Source of the DNA: Polyangium fumosum
Lineage (GTDB): Bacteria; Myxococcota_A; Polyangia; Polyangiales; Polyangiaceae
Direction of reading: 5' to 3'
DNA length: 64,000 bases
Assembly: GCF_005144585.1 (NCBI RefSeq)
Contig: NZ_SSMQ01000065.1
Span: forward strand, 1-64,000
Shown: positions 25,378 to 33,808 of the stretch, in pieces
Numbering within the stretch: position 1 is the first letter of the stretch
Layout of the letters: every line of letters begins with the position of its first letter
The notes under the pieces: generated by a model
Told to the model about the DNA's origin: nothing
The model's input: the letters and a program-made list of their open reading frames with translations, nothing else
The model's database searches: none
Program-made: the position numbers and the translations under genes

Positions 25378-28300
25378 ATGAATCTAGCATGCGCTTCTAC
25401 GGAAACCAATACAGAGGGCGCACAGGTGCTGCCCCTCGAGTCTCATCACATCAACTACTTGAAAGAGCGCGCCATCGATCCGGAGCGAGCGGCCCGCGCC
25501 GGCTTGCATACTGTCTCCCCAGAAGAAGGGGCGAAGCGGATCGGGAGGGGCACCCCGCTGCCCTGCTCCGGCCTGTGCATCCCCTACCCGAACGAAGGCT
25601 ACGCGCGTATCCGCCTCGACACGCCGCTCGATAACGCGCGGTATCTCGCCCCTGCGGGCGTCGAGGTCCCCATCTACGTTCCGGCAGATATCCCGCCGCA
25701 AGACGTGGGACAGCGTCTCTACGTGGTCGAGGCGCCCATCAAGGCGCTGGCGCTCACGCAGCATGGTTTTCCAGCCGTCGGTCTCGGGGGAACCGCGACG
25801 ACCCTCACCACCAAGGGTGGTGATAGATACCTGAACGGGAGCTGGGACAAGATCCCGCTCCAAGGCCGCGAGGTCGGGATTCTGTTCGATGCCGGGCGTG
25901 CCACGAACCCGAGCGTCGCCCGCGATGAAGCGAGGCTCGTCTTGGGCCTCCAGAAGGCCGGCGCGAGGGTGCGGGTGGCCGCGCTCCCGCTGAAACCGAA
26001 CGGCAAGGATCAGGGGCCGGATGACTTCCTCGCGGCCCATGGGCCTGCCGCCCTGCAAGCGGTCATCGACGCGGCTGTTCCCGCCAACCCTGTTGAGCGG
26101 GTCCAGTACCTCTCCACGCGCTTCACCACGAACGAGGAGCTCGCTCGCGCGGCCGCTGCGCTCCTCGATGAGCTGCCCTTTCTGGCTTCGATCAAGGAGC
26201 GCGGCATCGGCACCGAAAAGGAGGTGCTGTGGCTCTTGAAGAAGTTCAAGGTGACGCCGAGCGACTTCCACCGCGCGATGAGGCGGATGGAGGACAAGGG
26301 CAAAGAGAAGGCAGCATCGGCGCCCGAGGTGGTCTCGACCTGCAGGAAATACGACGTCCACAATGGCCAGTTGTGCCTCGTCCACCGAATCGGCGACGTC
26401 GTCACGCATGAGCCGATCTGCAACTTCACTGCCAGCATCGAGCACGAGGAGGTGCTCGATGATGGCGTCGAGCAGCAACGGCGCTTCACGGTGGCCGGCA
26501 CGCTCGTGACGGGCGAGCAGCTCCACGCGGTGCACGTCAACCCGTCGGAGTTCGCGAGCGACGACTGGCCGCTCAAGAAGTGGGGCGCGAGGGCGGTTGT
26601 GTTTGCCCTTCCCCGCGCGGCCGGGCATCTCCGAGCTGCGGTCCAGGAGAACTCGAATCCGGCCTCGTCTACGACGTACACGCACACGGGGCTGCGCAAG
26701 CACCATGGAGATCTGATTTTCCTCCATGCGAACGGCGCGGTCGGAGCGGCAGATGTCGCCGTCGACATCGACGACATCTTCCACCGCTACGAGCTGCCTG
26801 AGCTGGCAGAAGACGTCGCCGATGCCGTTCGGCTGTCGCTCGACTTCCTCGACGTCGCCGATTCAAGGATCACGGCCGTGCTTCACGCGGCGATGTACAG
26901 GGCGCCGTTGCAGAGCGTGCTCTACTGCGACGCAGCCATCGCGCCCTACGGGCTGAGCGGCAGCTTGAAGAGCTCCGTTTCGGCTGTTGCCCTGTCGCAC
27001 TACGGCCTCTTCGACCACAAGACGCTGCCGCTGAGCTGGACCTCCACGTCCAATGCGATCGAAGCGCACCTCTTCACGATGAAGGACATGCCTGTCGTCA
27101 TCGACGACTACGTGCCGAAGAGTGCAGACCCCGGCGACGAGTACCACAAGAAGGCGGCGCAGGTCTTCCGATCGGTCGGCAACGGCAACGCGCGCCAGCG
27201 CCTCACCCGCGACTTACACCTCCGGCAGAGCCGGCCGCCGAGGGCCCTCGTCATCACGACCGGAGAACAACTCCCCGAGGGCAGCTCGATCCGGGCGCGT
27301 CTCATCACCATCCGCATGCGGCGCGAAGATGTCGACCTCGCGAAGCTGAGGTACTTGCAGCAGGCACGCCGCCGCTTGCCGCATGCGCTTCGAGCTTACA
27401 TCGAATGGCTTCTGCCGCGCCTGGACAGCATCCGCACGGAGGCCGTGGAGATTCACGAGAAGTACGCGGCGGCTCTCCAGCAACAGGGTGATGTTCATCT
27501 GCGTGCGCCGGAGGCGATGGCGCACCTGCTCGTCGGCGCGCACTACTTCGCGGAGTTCGCGGTCGACATGGGCGTTCTCGACGCCGCCGGGGCAAGCGCC
27601 TACATCGAGAAGGTGAAGGCCGCGCTCGTGGCGAACAGCCGCGACCAGGCGCGCCTGGCCACGGAGATGAAGCCGAGCCGGCGCTTTCTCTCCGTGCTCA
27701 AGTCGCTCCTCACGCAAGGTCGGGTCGGTCTGGTGACCAAGAGTCTGCCGCTTACGAAGACCGAGGAGCACGGCACCGTTCCCACGTCGTGCGATGTCGG
27801 CGGCGGCAAAAACATCGGCTGGGTCGACGACAAGTTCGTCTACCTGGTCCCCGAGGCTGCGTACGAGTCCTTCGTGCAGGCCCTCAGGGCCATGAACGAG
27901 CCGATGCCGCTCGACCAGCAGGCGTTCTGGGCGCAGCTCGTGGAAGAAGGGCTGACCTCGAAGGGCGATGGGAAGAACCTGCACCCCAAGCGGCGCGTCG
28001 GCGGGGCCCGGGTGCGGGTGGTGGAGCTGCCCAAACACTACCTCCTCGATCCGAGCGAGATCGAGGCGCGCATCGACGAGGAGTTCGGCAACAACGCGGA
28101 CGAGCCCGACGACGATGACCCCGACGACGGGCCCGAGGGGGGCTCTGGGCCGGGAGGTGGTGCGGGGCCTGCGAGCGGGTCCGGGCAGCGCCCTGCGGGG
28201 TGCAGTGGGGATGCTGGGCCGCCTGCTCTCCACCCGGTATCGCTGCAGCTCCCGCACCCGGCCCTACTGGCCCTACCGCGGCCCTACCGTGGCCCTACCG

Positions 28301-30219
28301 TGGAATCGAGCGTTTCCGAGGCGAATCCAGCCAATTCTGAGAGGTGGCCCTACCGGCCCTACCTCCCAGAGGGTAGCTCCCAACAGGGCGGCGCTTCGGA
28401 GCAGGTGGGAGGAGATCTCTCCCTACGTGGTGCTTCCCCTATGGGAGCCACCCCTGCCCCTGAAAAGGTAGGGCCAGTAGGGCCAGGGGCTCCAACCGCT
28501 GGATCTACAGAGGGAATCGTGGTCCAGCCTGGTAGGGCCACGTCGGGCCCGAGGTCGGGCCAGGAGACGGACCTCACCCCAGATGTCGCCACGTTCGCCA
28601 CGGCCGCTTCCCGTGCCGGTAGGGTCGGCATGGCGATGCGCTCGACGGGGGCCCGCCCGATCGTCGACCGGCCGAGCCTGCTCGCCCTGGCCACGCCGGA
28701 CGGGCAGCTCTGCGTGCTCGACCTGTCGAAGCCAGGGGCCCTCGGGCCACTCGCCGATGTCCTCCGGGATGTGACCGTCGTGGGTCACGACATGAAGGCG
28801 TCGCTCATGCACCTCGCCCATCACCTGGGCGTGGAGCCGAAGGCCGCGCTCGACACGATGCTGCTCTGGAAGCTACGCGATCTCGGAGAGCACATTGATG
28901 ATCCGAAGTACTTCAACCTCGAGCGCGCTCGCGCGGAAGCGGGGCTCTCCTCGAACGACAATGCGCGGGCGGGAACAGGCGTGCAACGAGAACACGAGAC
29001 GGTGCTGGCAGAAGCGCGGGATGTGCTTCGCATCGCCGACTGCCTGCGCGAGGAGATCAAGCAATGCGGCCTGGAAGAAGTCGCCGCGCTCGAGCTGGCG
29101 CTCCTCCCCCGTATCGCGCAGATGGAGCTCGCGGGCGTGCCCATCAACCGCATGGAGTGGGCGAGCATCGTGGCCGCGTGGGGCGCAGAGGCGGAGCTGA
29201 TCAAGAAGCGCTTCGAGGCCAGGGGCGTCAACATCCACAACGACAAGGAGGTGCGCACTCTGCTCGGCCAGGAGGGCATCATCGTGCCTCGCACTGGCGG
29301 TGATGCGCTCGCGCCCTTCGCGCATGTTCCCCTCGTTCAAGACCTGGTGCGGTTCCGAAGCCTCCACGGCTTCGTCGCCGGGCCAGGAAAAGAAGTCCTG
29401 CGAATGTTGGACGAGAACAGCAGGGTGCATGCTTCGTTGCATCAGCTCGGCTGCGCGACAGGGCGCATGTCCTGCTCCCGGCCGAACCTGCTCGCGCTGC
29501 CACGCGACAACAAGGTCCGGGGATGCATCCAGGCTCCCCGGGGCAAGAAGCTGATCGTCGGCGACTACAACGCGATCGAGCTTCGCGTCCTCGCGGACTT
29601 CACCGGCGATGAGCGCCTCGTCGAGCTGTTCCAGCAAGGGCGAGACCCGCACACCGAGACCGCGATGCACATCTTGGGCGTGTCTCCTGATGCTGTTACG
29701 AAAGATGCGCGTAATAAGGCCAAGGCGATCAACTTCGGCCTGATGAACGGCATGGGAGCGGCGTCGCTCGTGACCTACGCCCTCGAAAACTTCGGGGTGG
29801 TGATGAGCCTCGAAGAGGCCGAGGAGTACAAGCGGAAGTACTTCGAGCTCTACGTCCGCGTGCAGTACTGGCACGAGTACGTGCGAGAAGAAAAGCCGGA
29901 CGGGCTGCGTACTGCGAGCGGGCGCATTCGATGGTTCGGCGAGCCGAACCAGTACAACGCCAAGCTGTGCACACCCATCCAGGGCACCGCGGCCGACGGC
30001 ATCAAGCAGGCGATGGTGCTCCTCGCACCGCACCTCAAGCGGCTCGGGGCGCAGATGATCCTCGCGGTGCATGACGAACTCCTCGTTGAAGCCCCCGAAG
30101 AACACGCCGAGGAGGTCAAGGTGCTCATGCGCGACTGCATGATCGCCGGGATGCAGAAGTACGTGCCTTCGGTGCCGATCGTGGTCGAGCCGAAGGTGAT
30201 GTCGCGCTGGGAGAAGTAG
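25378..30219 (+). CDS. Fusion replication protein: TOPRIM/primase-like, AAA+-like ATPase and family A DNA polymerase
   Basis: 1613 aa behind AGGAGGTAGAC. Residues about 15-240 resemble the DUF3854/TOPRIM-like part of primases (YVVEAPIKALALTQHGFPAVG). Residues about 440-700 hold a P-loop domain with GLSGSLKSS (525-533) and Walker B VVIDDY (about 573-578), as in DUF927-like element helicases. A low-complexity acidic, Gly/Pro linker (about 910-1060) follows. Then come a degenerate 3'-5' exonuclease-like region (VLDLSK, VVGHDMKASL lack the DEDD residues) and a PolA palm: motif A GDYNAIELRVLADF (Asp1396), motif B R1445-K1449-F1453 and motif C VHDELLV (HDE 1565-1567). The Tyr766-equivalent of E. 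coli Pol I is Asn1457. Primer synthesis, unwinding and synthesis may thus sit in one chain. Confidence 0.88.
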   Translation: MNLACASTETNTEGAQVLPLESHHINYLKERAIDPERAARAGLHTVSPEEGAKRIGRGTPLPCSGLCIPYPNEGYARIRLDTPLDNARYLAPAGVEVPIYVPADIPPQDVGQRLYVVEAPIKALALTQHGFPAVGLGGTATTLTTKGGDRYLNGSWDKIPLQGREVGILFDAGRATNPSVARDEARLVLGLQKAGARVRVAALPLKPNGKDQGPDDFLAAHGPAALQAVIDAAVPANPVERVQYLSTRFTTNEELARAAAALLDELPFLASIKERGIGTEKEVLWLLKKFKVTPSDFHRAMRRMEDKGKEKAASAPEVVSTCRKYDVHNGQLCLVHRIGDVVTHEPICNFTASIEHEEVLDDGVEQQRRFTVAGTLVTGEQLHAVHVNPSEFASDDWPLKKWGARAVVFALPRAAGHLRAAVQENSNPASSTTYTHTGLRKHHGDLIFLHANGAVGAADVAVDIDDIFHRYELPELAEDVADAVRLSLDFLDVADSRITAVLHAAMYRAPLQSVLYCDAAIAPYGLSGSLKSSVSAVALSHYGLFDHKTLPLSWTSTSNAIEAHLFTMKDMPVVIDDYVPKSADPGDEYHKKAAQVFRSVGNGNARQRLTRDLHLRQSRPPRALVITTGEQLPEGSSIRARLITIRMRREDVDLAKLRYLQQARRRLPHALRAYIEWLLPRLDSIRTEAVEIHEKYAAALQQQGDVHLRAPEAMAHLLVGAHYFAEFAVDMGVLDAAGASAYIEKVKAALVANSRDQARLATEMKPSRRFLSVLKSLLTQGRVGLVTKSLPLTKTEEHGTVPTSCDVGGGKNIGWVDDKFVYLVPEAAYESFVQALRAMNEPMPLDQQAFWAQLVEEGLTSKGDGKNLHPKRRVGGARVRVVELPKHYLLDPSEIEARIDEEFGNNADEPDDDDPDDGPEGGSGPGGGAGPASGSGQRPAGCSGDAGPPALHPVSLQLPHPALLALPRPYRGPTVESSVSEANPANSERWPYRPYLPEGSSQQGGASEQVGGDLSLRGASPMGATPAPEKVGPVGPGAPTAGSTEGIVVQPGRATSGPRSGQETDLTPDVATFATAASRAGRVGMAMRSTGARPIVDRPSLLALATPDGQLCVLDLSKPGALGPLADVLRDVTVVGHDMKASLMHLAHHLGVEPKAALDTMLLWKLRDLGEHIDDPKYFNLERARAEAGLSSNDNARAGTGVQREHETVLAEARDVLRIADCLREEIKQCGLEEVAALELALLPRIAQMELAGVPINRMEWASIVAAWGAEAELIKKRFEARGVNIHNDKEVRTLLGQEGIIVPRTGGDALAPFAHVPLVQDLVRFRSLHGFVAGPGKEVLRMLDENSRVHASLHQLGCATGRMSCSRPNLLALPRDNKVRGCIQAPRGKKLIVGDYNAIELRVLADFTGDERLVELFQQGRDPHTETAMHILGVSPDAVTKDARNKAKAINFGLMNGMGAASLVTYALENFGVVMSLEEAEEYKRKYFELYVRVQYWHEYVREEKPDGLRTASGRIRWFGEPNQYNAKLCTPIQGTAADGIKQAMVLLAPHLKRLGAQMILAVHDELLVEAPEEHAEEVKVLMRDCMIAGMQKYVPSVPIVVEPKVMSRWEK
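28260..28539. repeat. Iteron-like array GGCCCTAC / GTAGGGCC inside the replication gene
   Basis: Six forward GGCCCTAC copies start at 28260, 28269, 28280, 28291, 28346 and 28355. Three reverse GTAGGGCC copies follow at 28468, 28477 and 28532. Distances of 9, 11, 11, 55 and 9 bp are not all multiples of three, so the repeats fall in different codon frames and are not a protein repeat. They lie in the part encoding the disordered linker between ATPase and polymerase domains. The arrangement (forward cluster, A/T-richer centre, reverse cluster) resembles an iteron-type origin. Confidence 0.7.
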
Positions 30220-31085
30220 ACGGGCTACGGGCGGTGGGCACACGAGCTCCCCGCCTATCGGTTCACGCCCACCGTGGTCACGATCCTGGGCGTGCCGATC
30301 AACCCCCACGCCCTCCACCAACCCGGCGTGAAGCACAGGTAAAGCACGAGAATAGGCGCTTCTTTTGCCCGTACAGGGATTCGGCACGTCCCCTTGTGAT
30401 TCTACACAGCGCTATGACTCCCTCGGGGATCAGGCACCTGGATGTTCCGAGCGGGCCCAAAGCTCAGGACCCATCCGGATCGCGAAGTGGCTGGATAGCC
30501 AGGGTTTCGCTCTCCGGGGGCTTGGGATCGACGCGGGCCGCGTATGGAGATGCTTCCTCGGAGAGGTTGGCTCTGGAGCCCTGTCAGTACCTGCCGGTCC
30601 CGCTGCGCGCCCGAGGTGCCGACAGCTGCGTCTGGGGCAGGTCCGCAGCCTAAAAAGTCGCGACGTCGCGACTTTGTCGCCGAGCGGCCGAGCTGTGGCC
30701 CGACCTCGCTGGCGAGCCTTGAGAACGGGGTTGCCGGGCGTCTGCGGCCATCGCCGACGGGCCCTTCTTCCGCAGAACAATCGACATTCCCGATACGAAG
30801 CGCTGCCGCCAACTACCTCGACCGACGCATTCAGATCCAGCCATCCAGGTGCGCGATTGATTCGCCTCGGCGCCTGATTCCTGATCTTGCTCGGGGACTT
30901 GCAAGCGATGCGGTCGAGGAGGTGGGGCTGGTTCTTGTGGTTGATGGTCCCCAACACCCCGTCGTCTCCTCCCGGGCCGCACGTGCGCCTGTACCGCGCG
31001 CCGACGTGGGGGGCGGCGAATGCGCTGCAGTGAGCGCGACAGCCTGTTAGGTGCGGCTCGCTCATCGGCGGGTAAGCCCGCCGGG
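30220..31085. other. 866-bp region without a convincing gene
   Basis: Several open frames exist on both strands (the longest at 30430-31266 minus and 30544-31050 plus), but none shows a ribosome binding site, a recognisable domain or natural composition. The stretch contains the 22-nt palindrome at 30654-30675. Being next to the replication gene, it could hold an origin, a non-coding RNA or decayed genes. Confidence 0.5.
30654..30675. repeat. Perfect 22-nt palindrome sharing its core with the chromosomal array
   Basis: The half site is AAAGTCGCGAC and the whole is perfectly self-complementary. Its 16-nt centre GTCGCGACGTCGCGAC is identical to the centre of the palindromes at 19279-19312 and 19354-19395 on the chromosomal side. 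With its A-rich left side and T-rich right side it could also form a hairpin in RNA. Confidence 0.75.
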
Positions 31086-31868
31086 CTATGCAGCCGCCTG
31101 CCTTCGCAAGAACTCGACGGCGTTGTCGTAGGCTTTCTTGAAGGCGATGAACGCCTCGCTCGATCCGCCCTGATCGGGGTGACGTGTCTTCACCCCCCGG
31201 CGCCAAGCAGCCTTCACGTCCTCCTCGGTACACGGCCACGTCAGCCCGAGCTCCCGGATAAACCACGGCGTCGTGTCCGCTGCCTTTTTCGGACCAGGAG
31301 CCTGCGTGCTGCCTGCTGTGCGCTCCCGGGGCGGCTCACGTTGAGCGGTCTCTGCCTTCTGCCTCCAGAAGCCGCGCTCAGTTTCCCACCACAGGCGCTG
31401 TCGTTCCTCCACGAGCCGCCGCGCCTCCTGAAGAAGACGCGTACGCCGCTGCTCAAACGTTTCTCCAGATCGCCAGGGTTGCTGCAGGCTCTTCATGCAG
31501 AACCACAATGCCTCCTCGGCCGGCGAGGGCCGTGGGACCACCTGGGCGATCCCATCCGTGATCCACTTGTAGTGCTCACGCAGGCGAGCGCGTTCGGACT
31601 CGTCGAGACCCTCCTGAAGGCGCCAGAAATCGATCTCGAACTGCTGCCACCATTCAACACGCGCCGTGGGGTCGTTCTTGTCCTCCACGCAGCACGTCCT
31701 GATGCCCCGCGAAGGACGCCATAGGGTGCGGTTTCTGGGCTTGCCGCCCTTGCGATAGGACTCCTTGATGAGCGGCGTCAACGTCGACCGCCCGGGACCA
31801 GCGTGGCTGCAGTATGGATCTCGATAGGCTCGGTCCGAGAGCGGGACCTTCTTCCAATGCACGAACAT
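31086..31868 (-). CDS. J-domain (DnaJ-like) protein of the element
   Basis: 260 aa from ATG 31868, which has GGAGGTCGAG upstream. The last 65 residues form a J domain: PWFIRELGLTWPCTEEDVKA, the invariant HPD (His230) in KTRHPDQGGS, and helix III FKKAYDNAVEFL. The N-terminal part (Trp-rich, charged, helical) is not recognised. J domains stimulate the Hsp70 ATPase, and phage and plasmid replicons use them to load or remodel initiator complexes. A replication or assembly role is possible given the nearby replication gene, but is not shown. Confidence 0.75.
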   Translation of the reverse strand: MFVHWKKVPLSDRAYRDPYCSHAGPGRSTLTPLIKESYRKGGKPRNRTLWRPSRGIRTCCVEDKNDPTARVEWWQQFEIDFWRLQEGLDESERARLREHYKWITDGIAQVVPRPSPAEEALWFCMKSLQQPWRSGETFEQRRTRLLQEARRLVEERQRLWWETERGFWRQKAETAQREPPRERTAGSTQAPGPKKAADTTPWFIRELGLTWPCTEEDVKAAWRRGVKTRHPDQGGSSEAFIAFKKAYDNAVEFLRRQAAA

Positions 31869-32214
31869 CTCGACCTCCGCATCGACGCCGGCAGCGCGAA
31901 GCATCCAGCGTAGTTCCTCGGGCGCTCAGCGCTGCATGGTCGCTGAATTGTAGTTCCACGAATCTACCCCGCCTGAGCGAATTGCGCTAGAGAAAATGCT
32001 TGGAATTGGGGGCAAGACCGGGTGCTCCGCGCTGCGTAGTTCTATTCATCCGTGGACCGCGGCAATATTCCGTGGACCGGCTGCCCCGTAGTGCCTTGAA
32101 TCGCCGCTCATAGCTGCTCTATGCGCGCGGCGCTAATCCAGATCAAATTGACATCGGAGCCCTTGCTTGCGAAAAAAGAACGCATTCGTTAATCTCGGGC
32201 AAAAGGAGGCTGCA
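31869..32214. promoter_or_regulatory. Divergent control region with a 20-bp spaced direct repeat and a promoter
   Basis: This 346-bp gap lies between the J-domain gene (left) and the RHH-antirepressor operon (right). CCGTGGACCG occurs twice, at 32050-32059 and 32070-32079, so the copies are spaced 20 bp, close to two helical turns, as expected for cooperative regulator binding on one DNA face. Nearer the gene, TTGCGA (32167-32172) and TAATCT (32190-32195) are separated by exactly 17 bp, a plausible sigma-70-type promoter for the operon. AGGAGG follows at 32206. Confidence 0.5.
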
Positions 32215-32424
32215 ATGTCGAGCAGTCGAAAGCGCACGGGTCGGCCGCCGGGAAGGCCAGCGACGATTGCCGGGCCCGTTATTCAACCGCGGGTGACGCC
32301 GGAGGACGATAAGAAGTTGGGCGAGCTGGCGATGCTGCCGGCGTTTGAAGGCAACCGCTCGCAGGTGGTGCGTGTCGCGATTCGGGAGCTCTACCAGCGC
32401 CGGATCGGAAACAAGAAGGAGTGA
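32215..32424 (+). CDS. Small ribbon-helix-helix-like DNA-binding protein
   Basis: 69 aa behind AAAGGAGGCTGCA. The Lys/Arg/Pro-rich N-terminus (RKRTGRPPGRPATI) resembles an AT-hook-like arm. The rest (VIQPRVTPEDDKKLGELAML ... NRSQVVRVAIRELYQRR) fits a ribbon-helix-helix fold as in CopG/Arc family regulators. It lies 3 bp upstream of the antirepressor gene and is surely co-transcribed with it. It probably regulates this lysogeny-type module by binding the repeats upstream. Confidence 0.75.
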   Translation: MSSSRKRTGRPPGRPATIAGPVIQPRVTPEDDKKLGELAMLPAFEGNRSQVVRVAIRELYQRRIGNKKE

Positions 32425-32427
32425 ACC

Positions 32428-33546
32428 ATGAACGACGAGAAGAAGATCCAATTGGTGAAGGTCAACGTCTGCGACGCTGAGCTCGAGGCCGGCAAGGATG
32501 ACGGAGGTGCGGTTTGGGTCTCGGTTCGGAGGGTGTGTGAGGTGCTGGGGGTGGCAGAGAACCGCCAGCTCTCGAAGCTGAAGAGCAAGCCGTGGGCAGG
32601 TGTGAACATGATGTTCACGACTGGACCAGACGGGAAGCGCTACCAGACCTCCGTCATCCCCTTGAAGGCGTTCCCCATGTGGCTCGCCACGATCAACGTC
32701 ACGAAGGTGAAGCCAGGGATTCGCACCACGCTCGAGCGCTTCCAGAAGGAGGCAGCCGATGTCCTGGCGGCGTACTTCGTCGGCATCCCGATGCCCGCGC
32801 AGGTGCGCGAAGAAGAGCCCCGCGCCGTTACCCCGCCCCCGTCGCTGGCCGAGCAGATCAATATGCTGGCGCTCCGCCAGAAGCGCGCGCTGGAGTTGCT
32901 GACGGTGATCCCTGGCCTCTACGGCGAGGACTACCTGCGACATCGCGTCGAGCACGCCGTCGCGCTCGTTACAGGCGAGAAGCCGGTCATCGAGAACCCG
33001 CTCCTCTCGGTGGCAGGCTATCTCGAGGGTCGTGGCCTTACGCCCAAGCAGCAGAAAGAGAACGGGCCAAAGTTCGGCAAGCGCGTGAAGGCTTTGTACT
33101 TCGAGCGTTATGGGCAGGATCCGCCGAAGCAGCCGCGCGAGGTGAACGGCGCCGATCGTTTGGTGTATTCGTACACCGAGCGCGATCGGCCTCTCTTCGA
33201 CCGCGCGTTCGAGGAGATGACGGCAGGCACGCCTTTGCCTCCGCTTGATGGGGCGAGGCTCATCCCGACGCCCGTGCCGCCCCCTCCGGCTGTTGATCTG
33301 CGGCTCCCGCCGCCGCCCTTTACCCCCGGCGCTACGTTCACTGCGTCCGAGATCGGCCAGCCCTACAACTACAGCGGGCAGCGCGTGAACAACATCGCGA
33401 AGACGCTGGGACTCCACGGCGACCTCGCGTTCGGGCAGTTCAAGGCGTTCACGAACGAGCGCGGCGTGCATAACAACTGGGTCTACAATACCCGGGGTAA
33501 GCTCGCCCTGGAGAACAAGATCAAGCAGCTCGATAGCCTCCAGTAG
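32428..33546 (+). CDS. Phage antirepressor with P22_AR_N domain
   Basis: 372 aa. The N-terminal 110 residues match the P22 antirepressor N-terminal domain (PF10547): VWVSVRRVCEVLGVAENRQL, then VIPLKAFPMWLATINVTKVK and TLERFQKEAADVLAAYF. The middle is helical (LAEQINMLALRQKRALELLT), and the end (GQPYNYSGQRVNNIAKTLGL) looks like a second DNA- or protein-binding part. Antirepressors inactivate phage repressors and so shift lysogeny to induction. It is in an operon with the RHH gene. Confidence 0.85.
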   Translation: MNDEKKIQLVKVNVCDAELEAGKDDGGAVWVSVRRVCEVLGVAENRQLSKLKSKPWAGVNMMFTTGPDGKRYQTSVIPLKAFPMWLATINVTKVKPGIRTTLERFQKEAADVLAAYFVGIPMPAQVREEEPRAVTPPPSLAEQINMLALRQKRALELLTVIPGLYGEDYLRHRVEHAVALVTGEKPVIENPLLSVAGYLEGRGLTPKQQKENGPKFGKRVKALYFERYGQDPPKQPREVNGADRLVYSYTERDRPLFDRAFEEMTAGTPLPPLDGARLIPTPVPPPPAVDLRLPPPPFTPGATFTASEIGQPYNYSGQRVNNIAKTLGLHGDLAFGQFKAFTNERGVHNNWVYNTRGKLALENKIKQLDSLQ

Positions 33547-33563
33547 GGTGGAAGAGAAGCGCA

Positions 33564-33698
33564 ATGAAAAACAAGATGAACCTGCCCCCGCTGGTGAAGA
33601 GCGTGCTGGAGATCGTTCTCTGCTTTGCGCTGGCGGCCGGGATGGTTTCGGCGCAGTGCGGCCTCGAGCAGCTCGTCAGGGCAGCAATCTCGAAGTAA
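33564..33698 (+). CDS. Small hydrophobic 44-residue protein
   Basis: The ORF starts at ATG 33564, 17 bp after the antirepressor stop, with GGAAGAGAAG upstream, and ends at TAA 33696-33698. The product has a basic start (MKNKMNLPPLVKS), then a single hydrophobic helix (VLEIVLCFALAAGMVSA) and a short tail with one Cys. It could be a secreted or membrane peptide. No homologue recognised. Position and signal-like structure argue that it is real. Confidence 0.5.
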   Translation: MKNKMNLPPLVKSVLEIVLCFALAAGMVSAQCGLEQLVRAAISK

Positions 33699-33808
33699 CC
33701 GGAAGCGCCCAGGCGGGGGAGCCTCATGGGCTGCCAAGCTGCTCCTCGCGCGATAACCACCACGTATGGCCGGGCCAGGCCCTGCCCAAGACCAGCACCG
33801 ACCGCGCC

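Noticed and set aside
30430..31266. Minus-strand frame of 278 codons after the replication gene
   Set aside because: It overlaps the J-domain gene on the same strand in another frame, has no ribosome binding site and has Arg/Gly-rich low-information sequence.
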